A stretch of DNA of 64,000 nucleotides from Paragorgia papillata (lineage: Eukaryota; Cnidaria; Anthozoa; Scleralcyonacea; Coralliidae): NCBI GenBank assembly GCA_035771165.1, contig JAWNZC010000106.1, forward strand, positions 868,001 to 932,000, in the 5' to 3' direction. Below are positions 11,321 to 22,439 of the stretch, piece after piece; positions within the stretch are counted from its first letter, which is position 1, and each line of letters begins with the position of its first letter. Under the pieces are notes generated by a model, which did not search any database, had not been told where the DNA came from, and saw only the letters and a program-made list of their open reading frames with translations. Made by a program: the position numbers and the translations under genes.

Positions 11321-11500
11321 CGTTCTCTGAAGCTCTGCGATAATTGTCTCACGTTTGGTCATGTGACACGATCGTGCGAGAAAGCAAGTTTTTGCAAGGT
11401 TGAAGGGTGCAAGTTTAAACTTTTAAGCACTCAACATTCCTACATCGGAAGACTAGCAACGTCGCCGCCGACAAATCGAAATCTGCTCAACAAAACATAA
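11321..11500 (+). pseudogene. BEL CCHC zinc knuckle after the insertion
   Basis: The frame resumes the interrupted retrotransposon on the far side of the foldback element. It shows CDNCLTFGHVTRSC followed by CKVEGCKFKLLSTQH, the paired knuckles that precede the protease in BEL/Pao elements. A stop follows at the end of the frame, and the protease domain lies in the next frame downstream. Confidence 0.75.
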
Positions 11501-11606
11501 AGTTTACAGCCGAACAACCGAACAACCGAAAATCGAAGAGAAAAACGTACAAAACGGTTAGGTAAACCTCGGGGAAAAACTTCGTGATATTCGAAGTGTA
11601 ACAGGT

Positions 11607-11987
11607 TTGCCCGTCCTTCCGGTAAAGGTTAAAGCGAAGGGTCTAAATAGAACTGTCGAAACGTATGCGTTCCTCGATGGAGGTTCCAACACGTCATTCA
11701 TCACCGAATATTTGTTAAAGAAACTTGGTGCCAACGGTGACCAAACAACACTGTCTCTGACTACGATGGAGAAAGAAAGAAGCGAACTAAAGAGTTCAAT
11801 CGTCAGTCTTCAAGTATGTGATCTAGATGGTCAGAATACAGTTGATCTTCTTGCTGTGTTTTCCGTTTCGAAGTTACCAGTATCCAGAGAAGATGTTCCA
11901 CGCCAAAGCGACGTAGATCGTTGGCCTCATCTCCAAGGTATTGTTATGCCCAAAAATCGACACCGAAGTTGGCCTGCTAATTGGTAA
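11607..11987 (+). CDS. BEL aspartic protease (DUF1758-like)
   Basis: About 126 codons with the single active-site motif AFLDGGSNTSFI, the retropepsin-like D-[ST]-G-[AS] region. Here the residue after Asp is Gly, giving DGGS, a variation I have not verified as active. The domain would cleave the Gag-Pol polyprotein. The frame is lost near 11985, where the neighbouring frame (11941) continues into the linker before reverse transcriptase. Confidence 0.75.
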   Translation: MPVLPVKVKAKGLNRTVETYAFLDGGSNTSFITEYLLKKLGANGDQTTLSLTTMEKERSELKSSIVSLQVCDLDGQNTVDLLAVFSVSKLPVSREDVPRQSDVDRWPHLQGIVMPKNRHRSWPANW

Positions 11988-13020
11988 CGATGTTCCTAAA
12001 GCACTACAACCTAAGGAAGTACCAGGAAGCGATTTGGATGGTCCCTACGCCATAAAGACTGCTCTAGGTTGGACAGTTAATGGACCACTAGGACGAGACG
12101 GTACACAAGAAACAACAGCTAACTTTATCCAGGCTAACACAGAGTTAGATACTAGCTTCAGACGTTTCTGCAACCGAGAGTTTGACGACGTGGATGATGA
12201 TATTGCGATGTCGTGCCATGATAAACGAGCGTTACGAGTAATGGAGGAAACTATCCAACTGAAAGACGGTCATTACGAACTGGCCTTACCATGGAAAAGT
12301 CCTCCACCATCTCTGCCAACGAACAGACCACTCGCTGAGCGCAGGTTGAAGTTGTTAAAGAAACGCCTAGAGAATGATGCTCTTTTGAAGATGTATGCAA
12401 CATTTATGGAAGACCTTCTTCAGAATGGCTATGCTAGAAAATTACCAGAAGAGCAATGTGAAAAGCAAAGTGATGCTACTTGGTATCTGCCACACCATCC
12501 CATCTTCCATCCTTAGAAACCGGACAAGGTACGAGTTGTGTTTGATTGCGCAGCCGAATATGGAGGTACATCGTTGAATAAGGAGCTGTTACAGGGGTCG
12601 GACCTGACAAACCGTCTGCTAGGAGTTTTAAACGCGATTTCGTGAAGGACCAGTTGCGATGATGGCAGACATTGAAGCAATGTTTCATCAGGTTCGAGTT
12701 CGATCTCCTGATCGCGATTCCTTGCGATTTCTATGGTGGCCGAATAACGACCTTAGCAACGAACCTGCAGAATATCAGATGATGGTACATCTCTTTAGCA
12801 GCGTTTCATCTCCGACTTGCGCTAACTTTGCCTTGCGATGAACTGCAGACGACAACAGTAAACAATTCGATCCTGAAACGATTAACACTGTCAAGCGCAA
12901 TTTCTACGTGGACGATTGCCTCAAGTCGGCCGAGAGTCAACAAGCAGCAATTACCACTGCAGACCAACTACGTCTTCTTCTCTCCAAGGGTGGTTTTCGA
13001 CTGACGAAGTGACTGTCGAA
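11941..13020 (+). pseudogene. BEL reverse transcriptase, broken
   Basis: Starting with the linker GLLIGNDVPKALQPKEV and LGWTVNGPLG, typical of BEL before RT, the sequence continues over several frames. [12 protein letters not shown] is near 12535, [13 protein letters not shown] near 12660, LRFLWW near 12720, and the catalytic YVDD box near 12907. A stop occurs at 12516, another after NFALR near 12840, and one near 13010. The enzyme copied element RNA into DNA; this copy cannot make it as one chain. Confidence 0.85.
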
Positions 13021-13033
13021 TTCCAGAAGAGTT

Positions 13034-14071
13034 ATGGAATCGATCCCAGAATCCGAAAGATCCAAATTGGTTAAAGAGATCCGTTTTGGGGAGTTACCTA
13101 TGGAACGTGCTCTTGGAGTTTTATGGAACGTGGAATCGGACACATTTGGATTTACGATTATCGTCAAGAATAAACCACTCACAAGACGAGTAATCCTGTC
13201 TGTTGTGTCATCAGTGTACGATCCACTTGGTTTTGCTGCACCATTCATTCTGCTGGCGAAAGAAGTTCTTCAGGATTTGTGCAGAATGAACATAGGATGG
13301 GACGACTCAATTCCAGAAGAGTATTCGAAGCGTTGGGAAGCTTGGTTGAATGAACTGCCAAAGCTGGAAAGCCTAAAGATTCAACGTTGCTTTAAACCGC
13401 TTGACTTCAATTAAGTTGTTTCCGCTGAATTACATCATTTTTCTGATGCTTCCCAGCGTGGTTACGGTGCTGTTTCCTACTTACGTTTGACCAATGCCGA
13501 AGGAGTCAATCACTGCTCGTTTGTGATGGGTAAATCAAGATGGGCGCCATTGAAAACGATCACGATCCCGCGGTTGGAGCTATCAGCAGCCGTTTTGGCG
13601 ACAAAGTTGGACAAGTTGATTAGGAAAGAAATCGACATACCGATCAGCGAGTCGGTATTTTGGACGGACAGTACGTGCGTTCTAAGTTGCATCACAAATG
13701 AAGATAAGAGATTTCACATTTTCGTTGCGAATCGCGTTTCTTTCATCCACGACGTATCCTCGCCATCACAATGGAACTACGTGGACACGAAATCGAATCC
13801 AGCTGACGACGCGTCAAGGGGTTTACAAGTGGAAGATCTGCTAAAGAACAAGCGTTGGTTGGAAGGCCCAGAGGTTTTGTCGCAGTCGAAAGCGAGCTGG
13901 CCAGAACCGCCAAGTGTGAGCGTTCCTGTCATCAAAGACAACGATCCAGAAGTGAAGAAGATTAAGTCGTTCGCGACCGAGGCGACCGTCGTTGGTGAAA
14001 TCGATCAAATCTTTGCATGTTTTTCTTCTTGGTACCGTTTGAAGAAGTTTGTCGCGTGGATGCTGCGTTAG
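13034..14071 (+). pseudogene. BEL RNase H region
   Basis: Frame 13034-13414 carries the connection domain (LGVLWNVESDTFGF, SSVYDPLGFAAPFIL). After a stop near 13412 the sequence continues with a Ser/Gly-rich FSDASQRGYGAVSY motif (RNase H first Asp). Frame 13487-14071 carries RLELSAAVLATKL and FWTDSTCVLSCI, the Glu and Asp positions of the RNase H fold, and ends with SNPADDASRG. The order matches Pao/BEL Pol. Confidence 0.8.
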
Positions 14072-15441
14072 ACGGGCGCTAGGTAAAGCCTGCGAAACAG
14101 GTTCTCCAAAAGAGCTTGAACCAAGACAAACAGGCATTCAGCCAATAACGGTCGAAGAGTTGCGTGAAGTGGAACTTAAAATTGTCAAGATTGTTCAAGA
14201 ACAAAGTTTTACCGGCGAGATTGCGGCGATGCGAAAGAACTCGGTTTGTGGTAGTAATGCAAATATTAAGTTTACAAGTCAAAGTTTAAATAGTCAACTT
14301 TACAAGCTTGATCCAGTGTTATGCGTTCTCCGCGTTGGAGAGCGATTGAGAAACTCCTCGGTCCCTGAAGAAACGAAGCATCCTTTAATATTGCCAGAAA
14401 TTCATCATGTTGCAACTTTAATCATCGAATACTACCATGCTATATCTGGTCACTCTGGTTTGGAGCATGTACTCGCGTTAGTGAGAGAGAGATTCTGGAT
14501 AATCAGAGCTCGGGTTACGATCAAGAGTGTATTGGGAAAGTGTTTTGACTGCAAGAAGAGACAGGCGCCGGTTGGAGAACAAAAGATGGTGGACCTACCG
14601 GCAGATCGTGTCACAGCAGGGAAGCCGGCATTTACTAATGTTGGTGTGAACTGCTTCGTCCCTTTCGCCGTCAAGAGAGGCAGGAGCAACGCGAAGAGAT
14701 ACGGCGTCCTGTTGACCTGTCTAGCGATAAGAGCAGTGCATATTGAAGTCGTGCACAATTTGGACACCGATTCATTTCTGAACGCGTTGAGGAGATTCGT
14801 GGCGAAACGAGGTCAGCCAGAAGAAATACGGTTGACAACGGAACGAATTTTGTTGGCGGCGATCGTGAGTTACTAAAGGCTATAAAGGCATGGAATCAAG
14901 ACAAGATTAACGGGTTCCTGACACAAAGAAACGTTACGTGGATTTTCAATCCACCTAAAGCGTCTCATCACGGAGGCGTATGGGAGCGCTGTATCCGAAC
15001 TGTACGAAAAGTGTTAAATGCTATAACAAAGGAACAAGTGCTTGACGACGAGCGTCTAACTACCCTCATGTGCGAAGTCGAAGCGATTGTAAACAATCGA
15101 CCGATTACGAAAGTCTCAGACGATCCCAAAGATCTCGAAGCCCTCACCCCAACCCACCTTTTATTGCTCCGAAAAATATCTACCGTGTCTACAAGAACGA
15201 CAGCGATGGTCCAAAGTTCGAAGGAACTTTTCTGTTGGAGATGTTGTCCTTGTAGCTGACGAAAGTTCACCACGGAACACATGGCCTCTGGGTAGGCTCG
15301 TGGAGGTTCGACGTAACAGTAAAGACGGTCTCGTGCGAAGTGTATCCGTGAAAACAAAGACCACGACTCTGGGACGGCCAGTGACGAAGATTGTCGTATT
15401 GGAAACCGTTGAAGATGTGGAAGAGAAAGGGAGTACAACAT
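14049..15441 (+). pseudogene. BEL integrase and DUF5641-type C-terminus, broken
   Basis: An HHCC zinc-binding segment (HHVATLIIEYYHAISGHSG then CFDCKKRQ) is followed by the catalytic core. The first catalytic Asp, usually in GVDYFGPF, is Asn here (GVNCFVPF). The second Asp region is blurred by a shift near 14860. The Glu motif HHGGVWER is at about 14968. [12 protein letters not shown] marks the end of the core, and [20 protein letters not shown] the DUF5641-like tail in another frame. The Asp-to-Asn change alone would block integration. Confidence 0.85.
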
Positions 15442-15812
15442 GATCGGTTTGACATGTAGTTATGATGATCTCTAGATACATTAGTCGTTATATTTGATAT
15501 ACATTATAATCTTGACATTGAATTTTGTTACTTAATGTTATTTTCCAATCCTTATGTTTGCTTAAATGCTCTTCGTTTAATAATTTCGCATTTAGGGGCC
15601 GGTATGTGGGATTGGAACCTCTAATCCTGTTCTATCGCTATTGACAACTGTGGTTATCACAGGAACACCTTATATTTTACCTTATTATCGTATTGAATTA
15701 GGCTTTGAGTGATTTAGATAATTAGTTTTGTCATGTCTGCACGCACTTAGTGATGCTGTAGCCCCAGGGCTCAGTCAGTATAGTTGAGACTCTCGAGAAG
15801 AAAGGACTTGCG

Positions 15813-18800
15813 CAGAGGCCGCGGAACCGGGGGTGGGTGGCACTGGGGGCAGATGCCCCCCACTTTTTTCAAAATTGCAAAATGTGACCATTTTCTGAAA
15901 TAAAGATGCCCTTTTTATAAATGTGGCATGTGTCAGTTAAGGTTTCCTGCGGCATATTGCCTATACTGGGAAGAATTAATGTACCCCTTTTCATATAAGT
16001 ATGACATTACTATTTGCTGTAGAAAAGAGTGACTGTGCCGTTGCCCGAGGGGTGACGTAAATGAGTTATTTATAAAATATGATAATGTAAGTTTCCAGCA
16101 CATTGGTGCTACTTGAAGTATTCTATTTCTAAAAGAAATGCCGCTGACCAAGAAATTATGTTAAAAACAAAACGGTGATGAAAGGCCATTAGGTCAACCT
16201 GTTAATGAAACAATTCAAACAAACAAGTGCTTTCACTATGCCACATGCTGTTAGGCGTAAACGAGAACAAGAAAAGCAGCTTAAAGAATTAGGTCAAAAG
16301 CTCCCAAAATTGACCCGCTATTTTAAGCCGAGTGGTGCAGCAGTAAATGATCTCGAACCAAACTGTCCAGACATTGACTGTGAGGAAGACTTGATAGTTA
16401 CGGAAATACCATCATCCCCTCAGGCCGTGGTTACATCTACCATCACAATTTCAAACGACCAAACATCTAGCTTCTCTTATGATCAATCAATAGAAGAAGA
16501 ATCTGCTGAACCTCAATCTACAGAACAAGAAGAAACTATACCATTAGAATCAGCATCTCGTTTACATACACCTGATTGTCATAATTGGTGTTGTACAGAC
16601 AAAACGCCTTTCCATCCAACCCAAGAAGACTTAAAGCGAACATCCTCAAAGCAAACTACTAGAGAAGGAAGATCGTCGGATGCGTCTAAAGTACGTGTTT
16701 GTCCGATATCAATTATTTCGAAATACACCTGGGTCAGTTATTGTATGGCAAGAGGTACCATCAGCTGCTACTTTTCTAGAAGAGCAAAGATTAAAAATCT
16801 TATCACATTCAGTAATAATGGTAATGAAGCCTTTTGTTCAGGATGACTGGAAAAAATGCTATGAAAAACTTAAAAAGCATTCGCAATCCAAGTTCCACGC
16901 TGAGGCTACTGAGAAGGTTCTATGTTCTGATGATTCAAAAGGTGATATTGCAGCAGCATTGGTCGGTGAACTTAAAAACTCCCAGGAAACCCACAAAAGA
17001 ATGTTGTTGAAACAACTTAGTACCATCAGGTATTTGGCTCGTCAAGGCCTGAGGGGAAAACGACCATAGAAAGTAACTTATACCAGTTGTTGAAATTAAG
17101 AGCAGAGGATATTCCTGAATTATCAGAGTGGTTGGAAGATGGAAAATATCTCAGCCATGATATTATAAACGAACTGATCAATATGTTAGGCAACGCAGTT
17201 GTGAGGTCTATAGTTGGAGATATACGCCAGCCATCAAAGTTGTTCAGTATAATTGCAGATGAGTCTAGAGATATCAGTAACAAAGAACAATTGACGTGTG
17301 TGTTGCGCTGGGTATCAAAAGTCGATTTGTCAGTTCATGAAGATTTTATTGGCATGTACCAGTTAGAGAAAACCGATGCAGGAACAATAACCCATTCTTT
17401 AAAGGATATCCTGTTGCGATGCAATTTAACAGTACAGGATTGTCGATGACAGACATACGACGGCGCAGCAAACATGTCTGGAAGTGTAAGCGGAGTTGCA
17501 GCGCGGATATCTTCAGAGAATCCTAGCGCACTGTATGTTCATTGCGCAAATCATAGTCTTGATTTGGCTCTGCAGGATTGCGCAAAGGCACGTCAAACCA
17601 TCAGAGATGCATTGGATTTCGTTCAAGAATTGTCCGTGTTTATCCGATCTTCACCCACACGAATGGCACAATATCAGCATATCGTCGCAGAACACAGCGA
17701 CGCACAAGCGGAGAACCCGCATTTGCTTTGTCCAACCCGATGGACGGTAAGAACAAAATCCATCTGTGTTATCGTACGTAATTATGAAGCATTATACTCC
17801 ACGTTACTCAGCATTGCAGAAGAGTCCACCAAGCCTTCGGTACGCGACACGGCAACAGGCCTTACTAGAAAGTTACAGAAGTTCACCAGATACTTTGGTT
17901 TACGTTTTGCTCAGAATATCTTTTGCGTATGTGAGCAAGTTGCATCTACATTGCAGAGCGCTTCAATAACAGCACAAACAACCGTTACTTGTGTCAACTC
18001 CTTGAAAGACAACTTGCAATGGCAACGAGATGATTTCCAGCTCTTTTACAACAATGTAGTCACTGCGAGCAACACCATTGCCTTCGTACAAGATCCCAAA
18101 CTCGCAAGGCAAAGACGTGTACCTATGCGATTTCAGCATGGAGACTCTGAGTAGCATCAACTCCAATCAGCAGAAGAATCGTACCGTGCTGGGTACTTCG
18201 AAGCAATTGATGCATGCATTTTGTAACTAAATGAGCGTTTCAATCAAGAGATCTACTCAGTGTTAATGAACATTGAAACTGCACTCATTAATTCTGCAAA
18301 TGGTGAGAAGTTTGAGTTTGACGACATAGTTAAACGACTTTACAAGGAGGATCTCGATTTCGAACAACTAGAGGCAGAGTTAAAACTTCTCACAGGAATA
18401 ATTTCCCAGCGACTTCCAGAAGTGAAGAAGGTGACATCGATCAACACCATCACATCATTGTTCAACCCTGAAGAAAATGCCGCATCGCATTCCCAGATCG
18501 TCTTCGCAATCACCAATGTCGTTAGTCTTCTGCAGATTTACCTACTTGCGCTAATAAGTGCAGCTTCAGGAGAACGGTCATTTTCAAGCCAGCGTCGCAT
18601 CAAAACGTATTTGAGAAGCACGATGACCGAAGAACGCTACAATAACCTCATGGTTATGCACATAAACATAGGCAGGACAGATAAACTAGATTTAGAGTTG
18701 ATTGCAAAGGAGTTTGTTCGAAAAAACGAACGTAGGACTAGGTTTTTTTGTAAATTCTGAATCTGCCAAATTTGTTGCTTTTGCTATATATCAGTATATG

Positions 18801-19002
18801 TCCATATTACGTGTGAAATGTATACAGGTACTTACTGTTTTAAAGTTAAACTGTTTCTTTATAAACAAAATAAAACAAATGCAAGTTACAACCGTACAAC
18901 GTTTTAAATTATACAATTATTTTGAAAATAACCAAGGTGCCCCTTTTTGGTGGTGCCCCCCCCCCCCCCACACACACTTTTCAGGTGCTTCCGCGGCCTC
19001 TG
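15813..19002 (+). mobile_element. hAT transposon nested in the BEL LTR (hAT-A)
   Basis: Terminal inverted repeats CAGAGGCCGCGGAA and TTCCGCGGCCTCTG are flanked by a perfect 8-bp direct repeat, GACTTGCG, at 15805-15812 and 19003-19010. The empty site is readable in the 5' LTR. An 8-bp duplication and the encoded transposase both say hAT. The element is 3190 bp and its gene is broken into five frames. Confidence 0.95.
16205..18760 (+). pseudogene. hAT transposase of the ZMYM/THAP12-like type (hAT-A)
   Basis: Successive frames 16205-16846, 16680-17069, 17087-17449, 17474-18154 and 18260-18760 form one protein of roughly 850 residues. The N-terminal part is Lys/Glu-rich. The RNase H-like core shows FSIIADESRDISNKEQL (first catalytic Asp). 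It continues with YDGAANMSG around 17460 and LYVHCANHSLDLALQD. The C-terminal dimerisation region has GERSFSSQRRIKTYLRSTM. Stops or shifts at about 16840, 17068, 17448 and 18152 make it inactive. It would have catalysed cut-and-paste transposition. Confidence 0.9.
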
Positions 19003-19407
19003 GACTTGCGTTGGAAGACTAGAAGTAAAGAGCTACTGGGGAAACATCTGTGAGTTACTTTTCATTTATATTTAGTCAAATGTTAGGTTCAGTGTAGTTT
19101 AAGTTTAGTTTTCAGACTTTATATTAATTTAGATTTATATTTATTCTATTTAATCGAACCATGTTAAACGTTAAAGTTACACGTTAAAGTTATACAATAA
19201 CTGGCTATTTACGATTACATTTGGAAAACCCTGTTTTGAGTGGTTTGAGCTTGTGATCGATTCATTTCATTGCCGTTGGCAAATTGGTTTCGAATATTTT
19301 CACTACGTGCGTTTGGAGAGTTTTTCCATCTCAACTTTACTCACATGTAAGCTTTGTACCAAAGGGTTTCAATTCATTTTAATGCGTCAACGGTACTAGA
19401 GCTTACA

Positions 19408-19715
19408 ACGAATATCCGCAACTCAAGCACTCAAAACAAGGATAAGAAGAAACCCAACACTGGAGTACCCCCTGAGGACAGTACGATTCAAAGTCAACCA
19501 ACGGACAAAACAACCAATCCCTACACGACAGCAACAAACATTCAACCAATTAGACGTTCACAACGTTACAATCAGGAAGACACATGGATGGTCAACAAAC
19601 ACTAAACCTATCATCTTTCTCTCACTACTGATGAAGACTCGAAGCACTGAGTCGAAAGCTCAAGAAAAAATTCATTGAATCCGGAGAACTGTTAACGAAC
19701 ATATATATATATATA
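19408..19715 (+). other. retroelement-like tail with a hammerhead-like core
   Basis: After the LTR a short open frame ends DTWMVNKH-stop near 19605. It is followed by CTACTGATGAAGACTCG and a matching GAGTCGAAAGC, a CTGATGA-stem-GAAA arrangement resembling the catalytic core of a hammerhead ribozyme, at about 19627-19658. Stems I and III are not convincing. It then runs into a TA microsatellite. It could be the 3' end of a Penelope-like or other retroelement. Confidence 0.35.
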
Positions 19716-19778
19716 TATAAGTGAGTTATGGTTCACGAAATGTTAGAGAGTGCTCAATACCATATATATATATATATG
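19716..19778. repeat. TA microsatellite and the AAGTGAGTT repeat
   Basis: Two (TA)n tracts enclose AAGTGAGTTATGGTTCACG...GTGCTCAATACC. The same sequence recurs at 28512-28550 and, inverted, at 28896-28940 beside a hammerhead ribozyme. Confidence 0.7.
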
Positions 19779-19972
19779 TTCTAAGGATTTTGGGTGAAGG
19801 AAAATTCGAGTGTAGAATATATACATTTTAAGACCAAACCGGGACCAGTTGCGAAAAATGCAACTACACAGGCCTTCTGGCAGGAATTGAACACACGACC
19901 TTGCGATTCTAGTGCAATGCTCTGACAACTGAGCCACGGAGGGCGTTGCCGAGAGCTTGATCAAGAGTTCTG
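19779..19972 (-). repeat. tRNA-derived SINE, copy 1
   Basis: On the minus strand, GTGGCTCAGTTGTCAGAGC resembles a tRNA A box and GTGTTCAATTCCTGCC a B box about 35 bp later. They are followed by a shared tail ending CAAAATCCTTAGAAC. The sequence is repeated in the opposite orientation at 20188-20379, and a third partial tail lies at 20055-20130. Pol III transcription is inferred from the boxes. Confidence 0.65.
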
Positions 19973-20187
19973 TATATATAATAAGGTGGTAATGCCAGGA
20001 GAGAATTGGGTATATTATAAGTAATATTGGGCATTTCACTCGATTACATAGCATGTTCTAAGGATTTTGGGTGAAGGAAAATTCGAGTGTGGAATATATA
20101 CATTTTAAGACCAAACCGGGACCAGTTGCCATGAGAGAATTGGGTATATTACAAGTAATATTGCACATTACCACCTTATCATATATA

Positions 20188-20379
20188 CAGAACTCTCGAT
20201 CAAGCTCTCGGCAACGCCCTCCGTGGCTCAGTTGTCAGAGCATTGCACTAGAATCGCAAGGTCGTGTCAATTCCTGCCGGAAGGCCTGTGTAGTTGCATT
20301 TTTCGCAACTGGTCCCAGTTTGGTCTTAAAATGTATATATTCTACACTCGAATTTTCCTTCACCCAAAATCCTTAGAAC
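20188..20379 (+). repeat. tRNA-derived SINE, copy 2
   Basis: Inverted copy of the SINE at 19779-19972, with the same A box TGGCTCAGTTG at 20224. One T is missing from the B box, which probably weakens it. The segment between the two copies also contains matching inverted pieces (GAGAGAATTGGGTATATT), so the whole 19779-20379 region can fold back. Confidence 0.65.
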
Positions 20380-20516
20380 ATGCTATATATATATATATAT
20401 ACCTACCACTATTAAGAACCTCAGGCTGAAATTAAGAATTTATTTATATAAGAATATATAAGAATATAAGAACCTATCCCAGGCTGATTTGATAAAATGT
20501 AGGTTCTTGTTAGCGG

Positions 20517-20529
<13 letters not shown>

Positions 20530-20547
<18 letters not shown>

Positions 20548-20700
20548 TAAGGACTTATTAACCGAGTGTACGGGAAAGTATTTGCCCGAGGTTTTCGTAC
20601 AGACCGAGCGACGAAGGAGCGAGGTTTGTGCGATAAAACCGAAGGCAAATAGTTTCCCGTACAGACCGAGCAAACGAGGTTAATAAGGAATTTATTATAT
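20530..20700. repeat. imperfect foldback (MITE-like)
   Basis: After a (TA)n tract, TTATTAACCGAGTGTACGGG at the left pairs with CCCGTACAGACCGAG...GGTTAATAAGG at the right, enclosing a central inner repeat (TTTGCCCGAGGTTTT / AAAACCGAAGGCAAA). No coding capacity. Confidence 0.6.
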
Positions 20701-21377
20701 GGCTTTATCTTTTTACCTTATAATACACTCACAACCGGGTGAGACATTTTTAAAAAAGGAAAAATTGAATAAAAATTAAAATTACAAGCTCGTAAACAAC
20801 TATGTCATTTTTCTGTGATTGGCCAATACAAAAAGCGAATAATGGCTTCCTAAACTCTGATTGGCTAGAACTATATGAAGCCAGCGAAGTGCTCGAAGTG
20901 CAACTGAACAGGAGCAAACAGTGCATATTAAAAACGTCTACGTGCAACTAAAACTATTCATCAAAGCATGCAATGACAAAGTTAAACGGATCTGCAAAGA
21001 GATAATACTTTGGACAACTTTTAAAAGTACACAGTTGGAGTATTGGTGAACAATTGTTACGAAAACACTGAAATATATTCACTCAGACTGAAGCCAGTGT
21101 CACTGCGAAGTTTATTAATCTTCCTCGTCACTTTCGATTACCAGTCGACGACGTTTCTTGGTTTCTTTCTGGGCAATAGTCACAGGACCACGGTAGATTT
21201 GGAAATTGGTTGCATGCAGTTATGCTGTGAACATTTGATCCGGAAAAAATCGGGGCCTCCGCTGCCGTGGCTGGTGTTGGTGTGAGACTGTTGGTAGAAC
21301 TGAATGAATTTTCGGCCACGGACAGGGAAGAATTTCGCGAGACTTGACTTGTTATTTCAGATGAACGAAATGTAGCT
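20701..21377. other. no gene seen
   Basis: AT-rich sequence between the foldback and the Crypton-like ORF. Two short frames (minus 20750-20947, plus 21043-21285) show no motif. Confidence 0.4.
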
Positions 21378-22320
21378 TCAATTGCTTCTGGGCAACTGGG
21401 ATGGCATATCTGTTTCCGATCTTTGTTGAATCCTGCATAAGGTCAAAGACATTCTTCGCTGGTGTTGTTGGCTTGCAGATTTATACGACTGTAGACTGTC
21501 GATACTTTTATGCCCACTCAATTGTGCAACATAAGTCTCAGGGACGTCAGCGTCGAGAAGCCTGGAAATAGATGTTTTCCGAAGAGTGGTTGCTAATCTT
21601 AGCTGCTTGGCCTGTTGTAAGTGTGCTTTTCTTGCTGCTTTGGACAATAAATTACCAATTCCGTTTTTACCAAGAGGAGTCTTCTTGTACCAGATTTGGT
21701 CATCCATTTTGTGATTATGTTAATCGATAAGTAGAAAGGTGCACTTGGAACATTCATCTCAATCGGGCTGTGACTTCGGAACTTTTTGTAGAATTGTACA
21801 GGGCATCTGTCGCTGTCAGTAGCGTATAATTTCGGTTGAAAGGCCCTCTGATGACCTTGCTCCTGGCCTGACCGGGTTTTCGTTCCTCTTTCTGCCAACC
21901 AAACCAACATTTCACGACCGTCTTGAAGATCATTTTGGAGCTCGACGTCGCCCCAACAAAGCTTCCGACTCTCATCTCTTGCCCGAAAACCAAAATGCAT
22001 TGATAAGAACCACCAAATGGTTCTTTGCACGGTTTCTGTGCAACTATCTATCACCGAACTGGCCTGTTTGGAAAATAGTTTCCTCTTCGTCGTCGGTCAA
22101 GGCTCTTGTATAGCCTGCGGCTTGTTTCCTTTGCCATGGTTAATAAGGGATTTTCGTTTGGCAGCCAGGACTTTTCGTGACCTTTCAAATTCCACATCTT
22201 TTAGGATATTTAGTTTGGCGTTGTTATCATTTAAATATCTTTGGATACTTCTCTGGAAAGACGAAAGGGTGTTTGGCTCATACTCGTCGCCGTTTATTTG
22301 CCGAACATTTATAAAAAATA
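21378..22320 (-). pseudogene. Crypton-like tyrosine recombinase (DUF3504-type)
   Basis: On the minus strand, an N-terminal helical stretch (VEFERSRKVLAAKRKSL, then GKGNKPQAIQ) leads through a shift near 22060 to the catalytic domain. The motifs are HFGFRARDESRKLCWGD (first Arg), HRAF and CPVQFYKKFRSH. The C-terminal frame has SRLLDADVPETYVAQLSGHK and SLQSYKSASQQHQRRM (catalytic Tyr). The expected HxxR box is split by a frameshift: NHS is in one frame and LRKT in the next, near 21585. Tyrosine recombinases of this type drive Crypton transposition and also occur as domesticated host genes. Breaks between 21600 and 21720 favour a dead copy. Confidence 0.8.
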
Positions 22321-22439
22321 GAATAGTAAAACAAAAGACAAACTTGAGTTACTTCATTCAAACTTTAATTCACTACAAATCTGTTTCGTATGGTAAGCGG
22401 AGCCTACCACACTCTTCAGGTGACTATTGCAACTGATGT

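Larger units (their letters stand above)
2453..19407 (+). mobile_element. BEL/Pao LTR retrotransposon, nested and decayed
   Basis: Two direct LTRs (2453-2941 and 15706-19407, the second interrupted) begin TGAGTGATTTAG and end AGAGCTTACA. Between them, on the plus strand, lie Gag, a zinc knuckle, aspartic protease, reverse transcriptase with YVDD, RNase H, integrase and a C-terminal DUF5641-type domain. That order, and the presence of DUF1759-like and DUF1758-like regions, is typical of BEL/Pao. Every reading frame has several stops or shifts, so the copy is dead. A 6.47 kb foldback element sits between Gag and Pol, and a hAT sits in the 3' LTR. I found no clean 5-bp target duplication: the bases before the 5' LTR and after the 3' LTR do not match. 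Confidence 0.9.
15706..19407 (+). repeat. BEL 3' LTR, split by a hAT element
   Basis: Starts TGAGTGATTTAG like the 5' LTR, runs to 15812, then continues after the hAT from 19003 (one copy of the target duplication being extra) to 19407. It ends with the same TTACA. The sequences match the 5' LTR closely. Confidence 0.9.
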
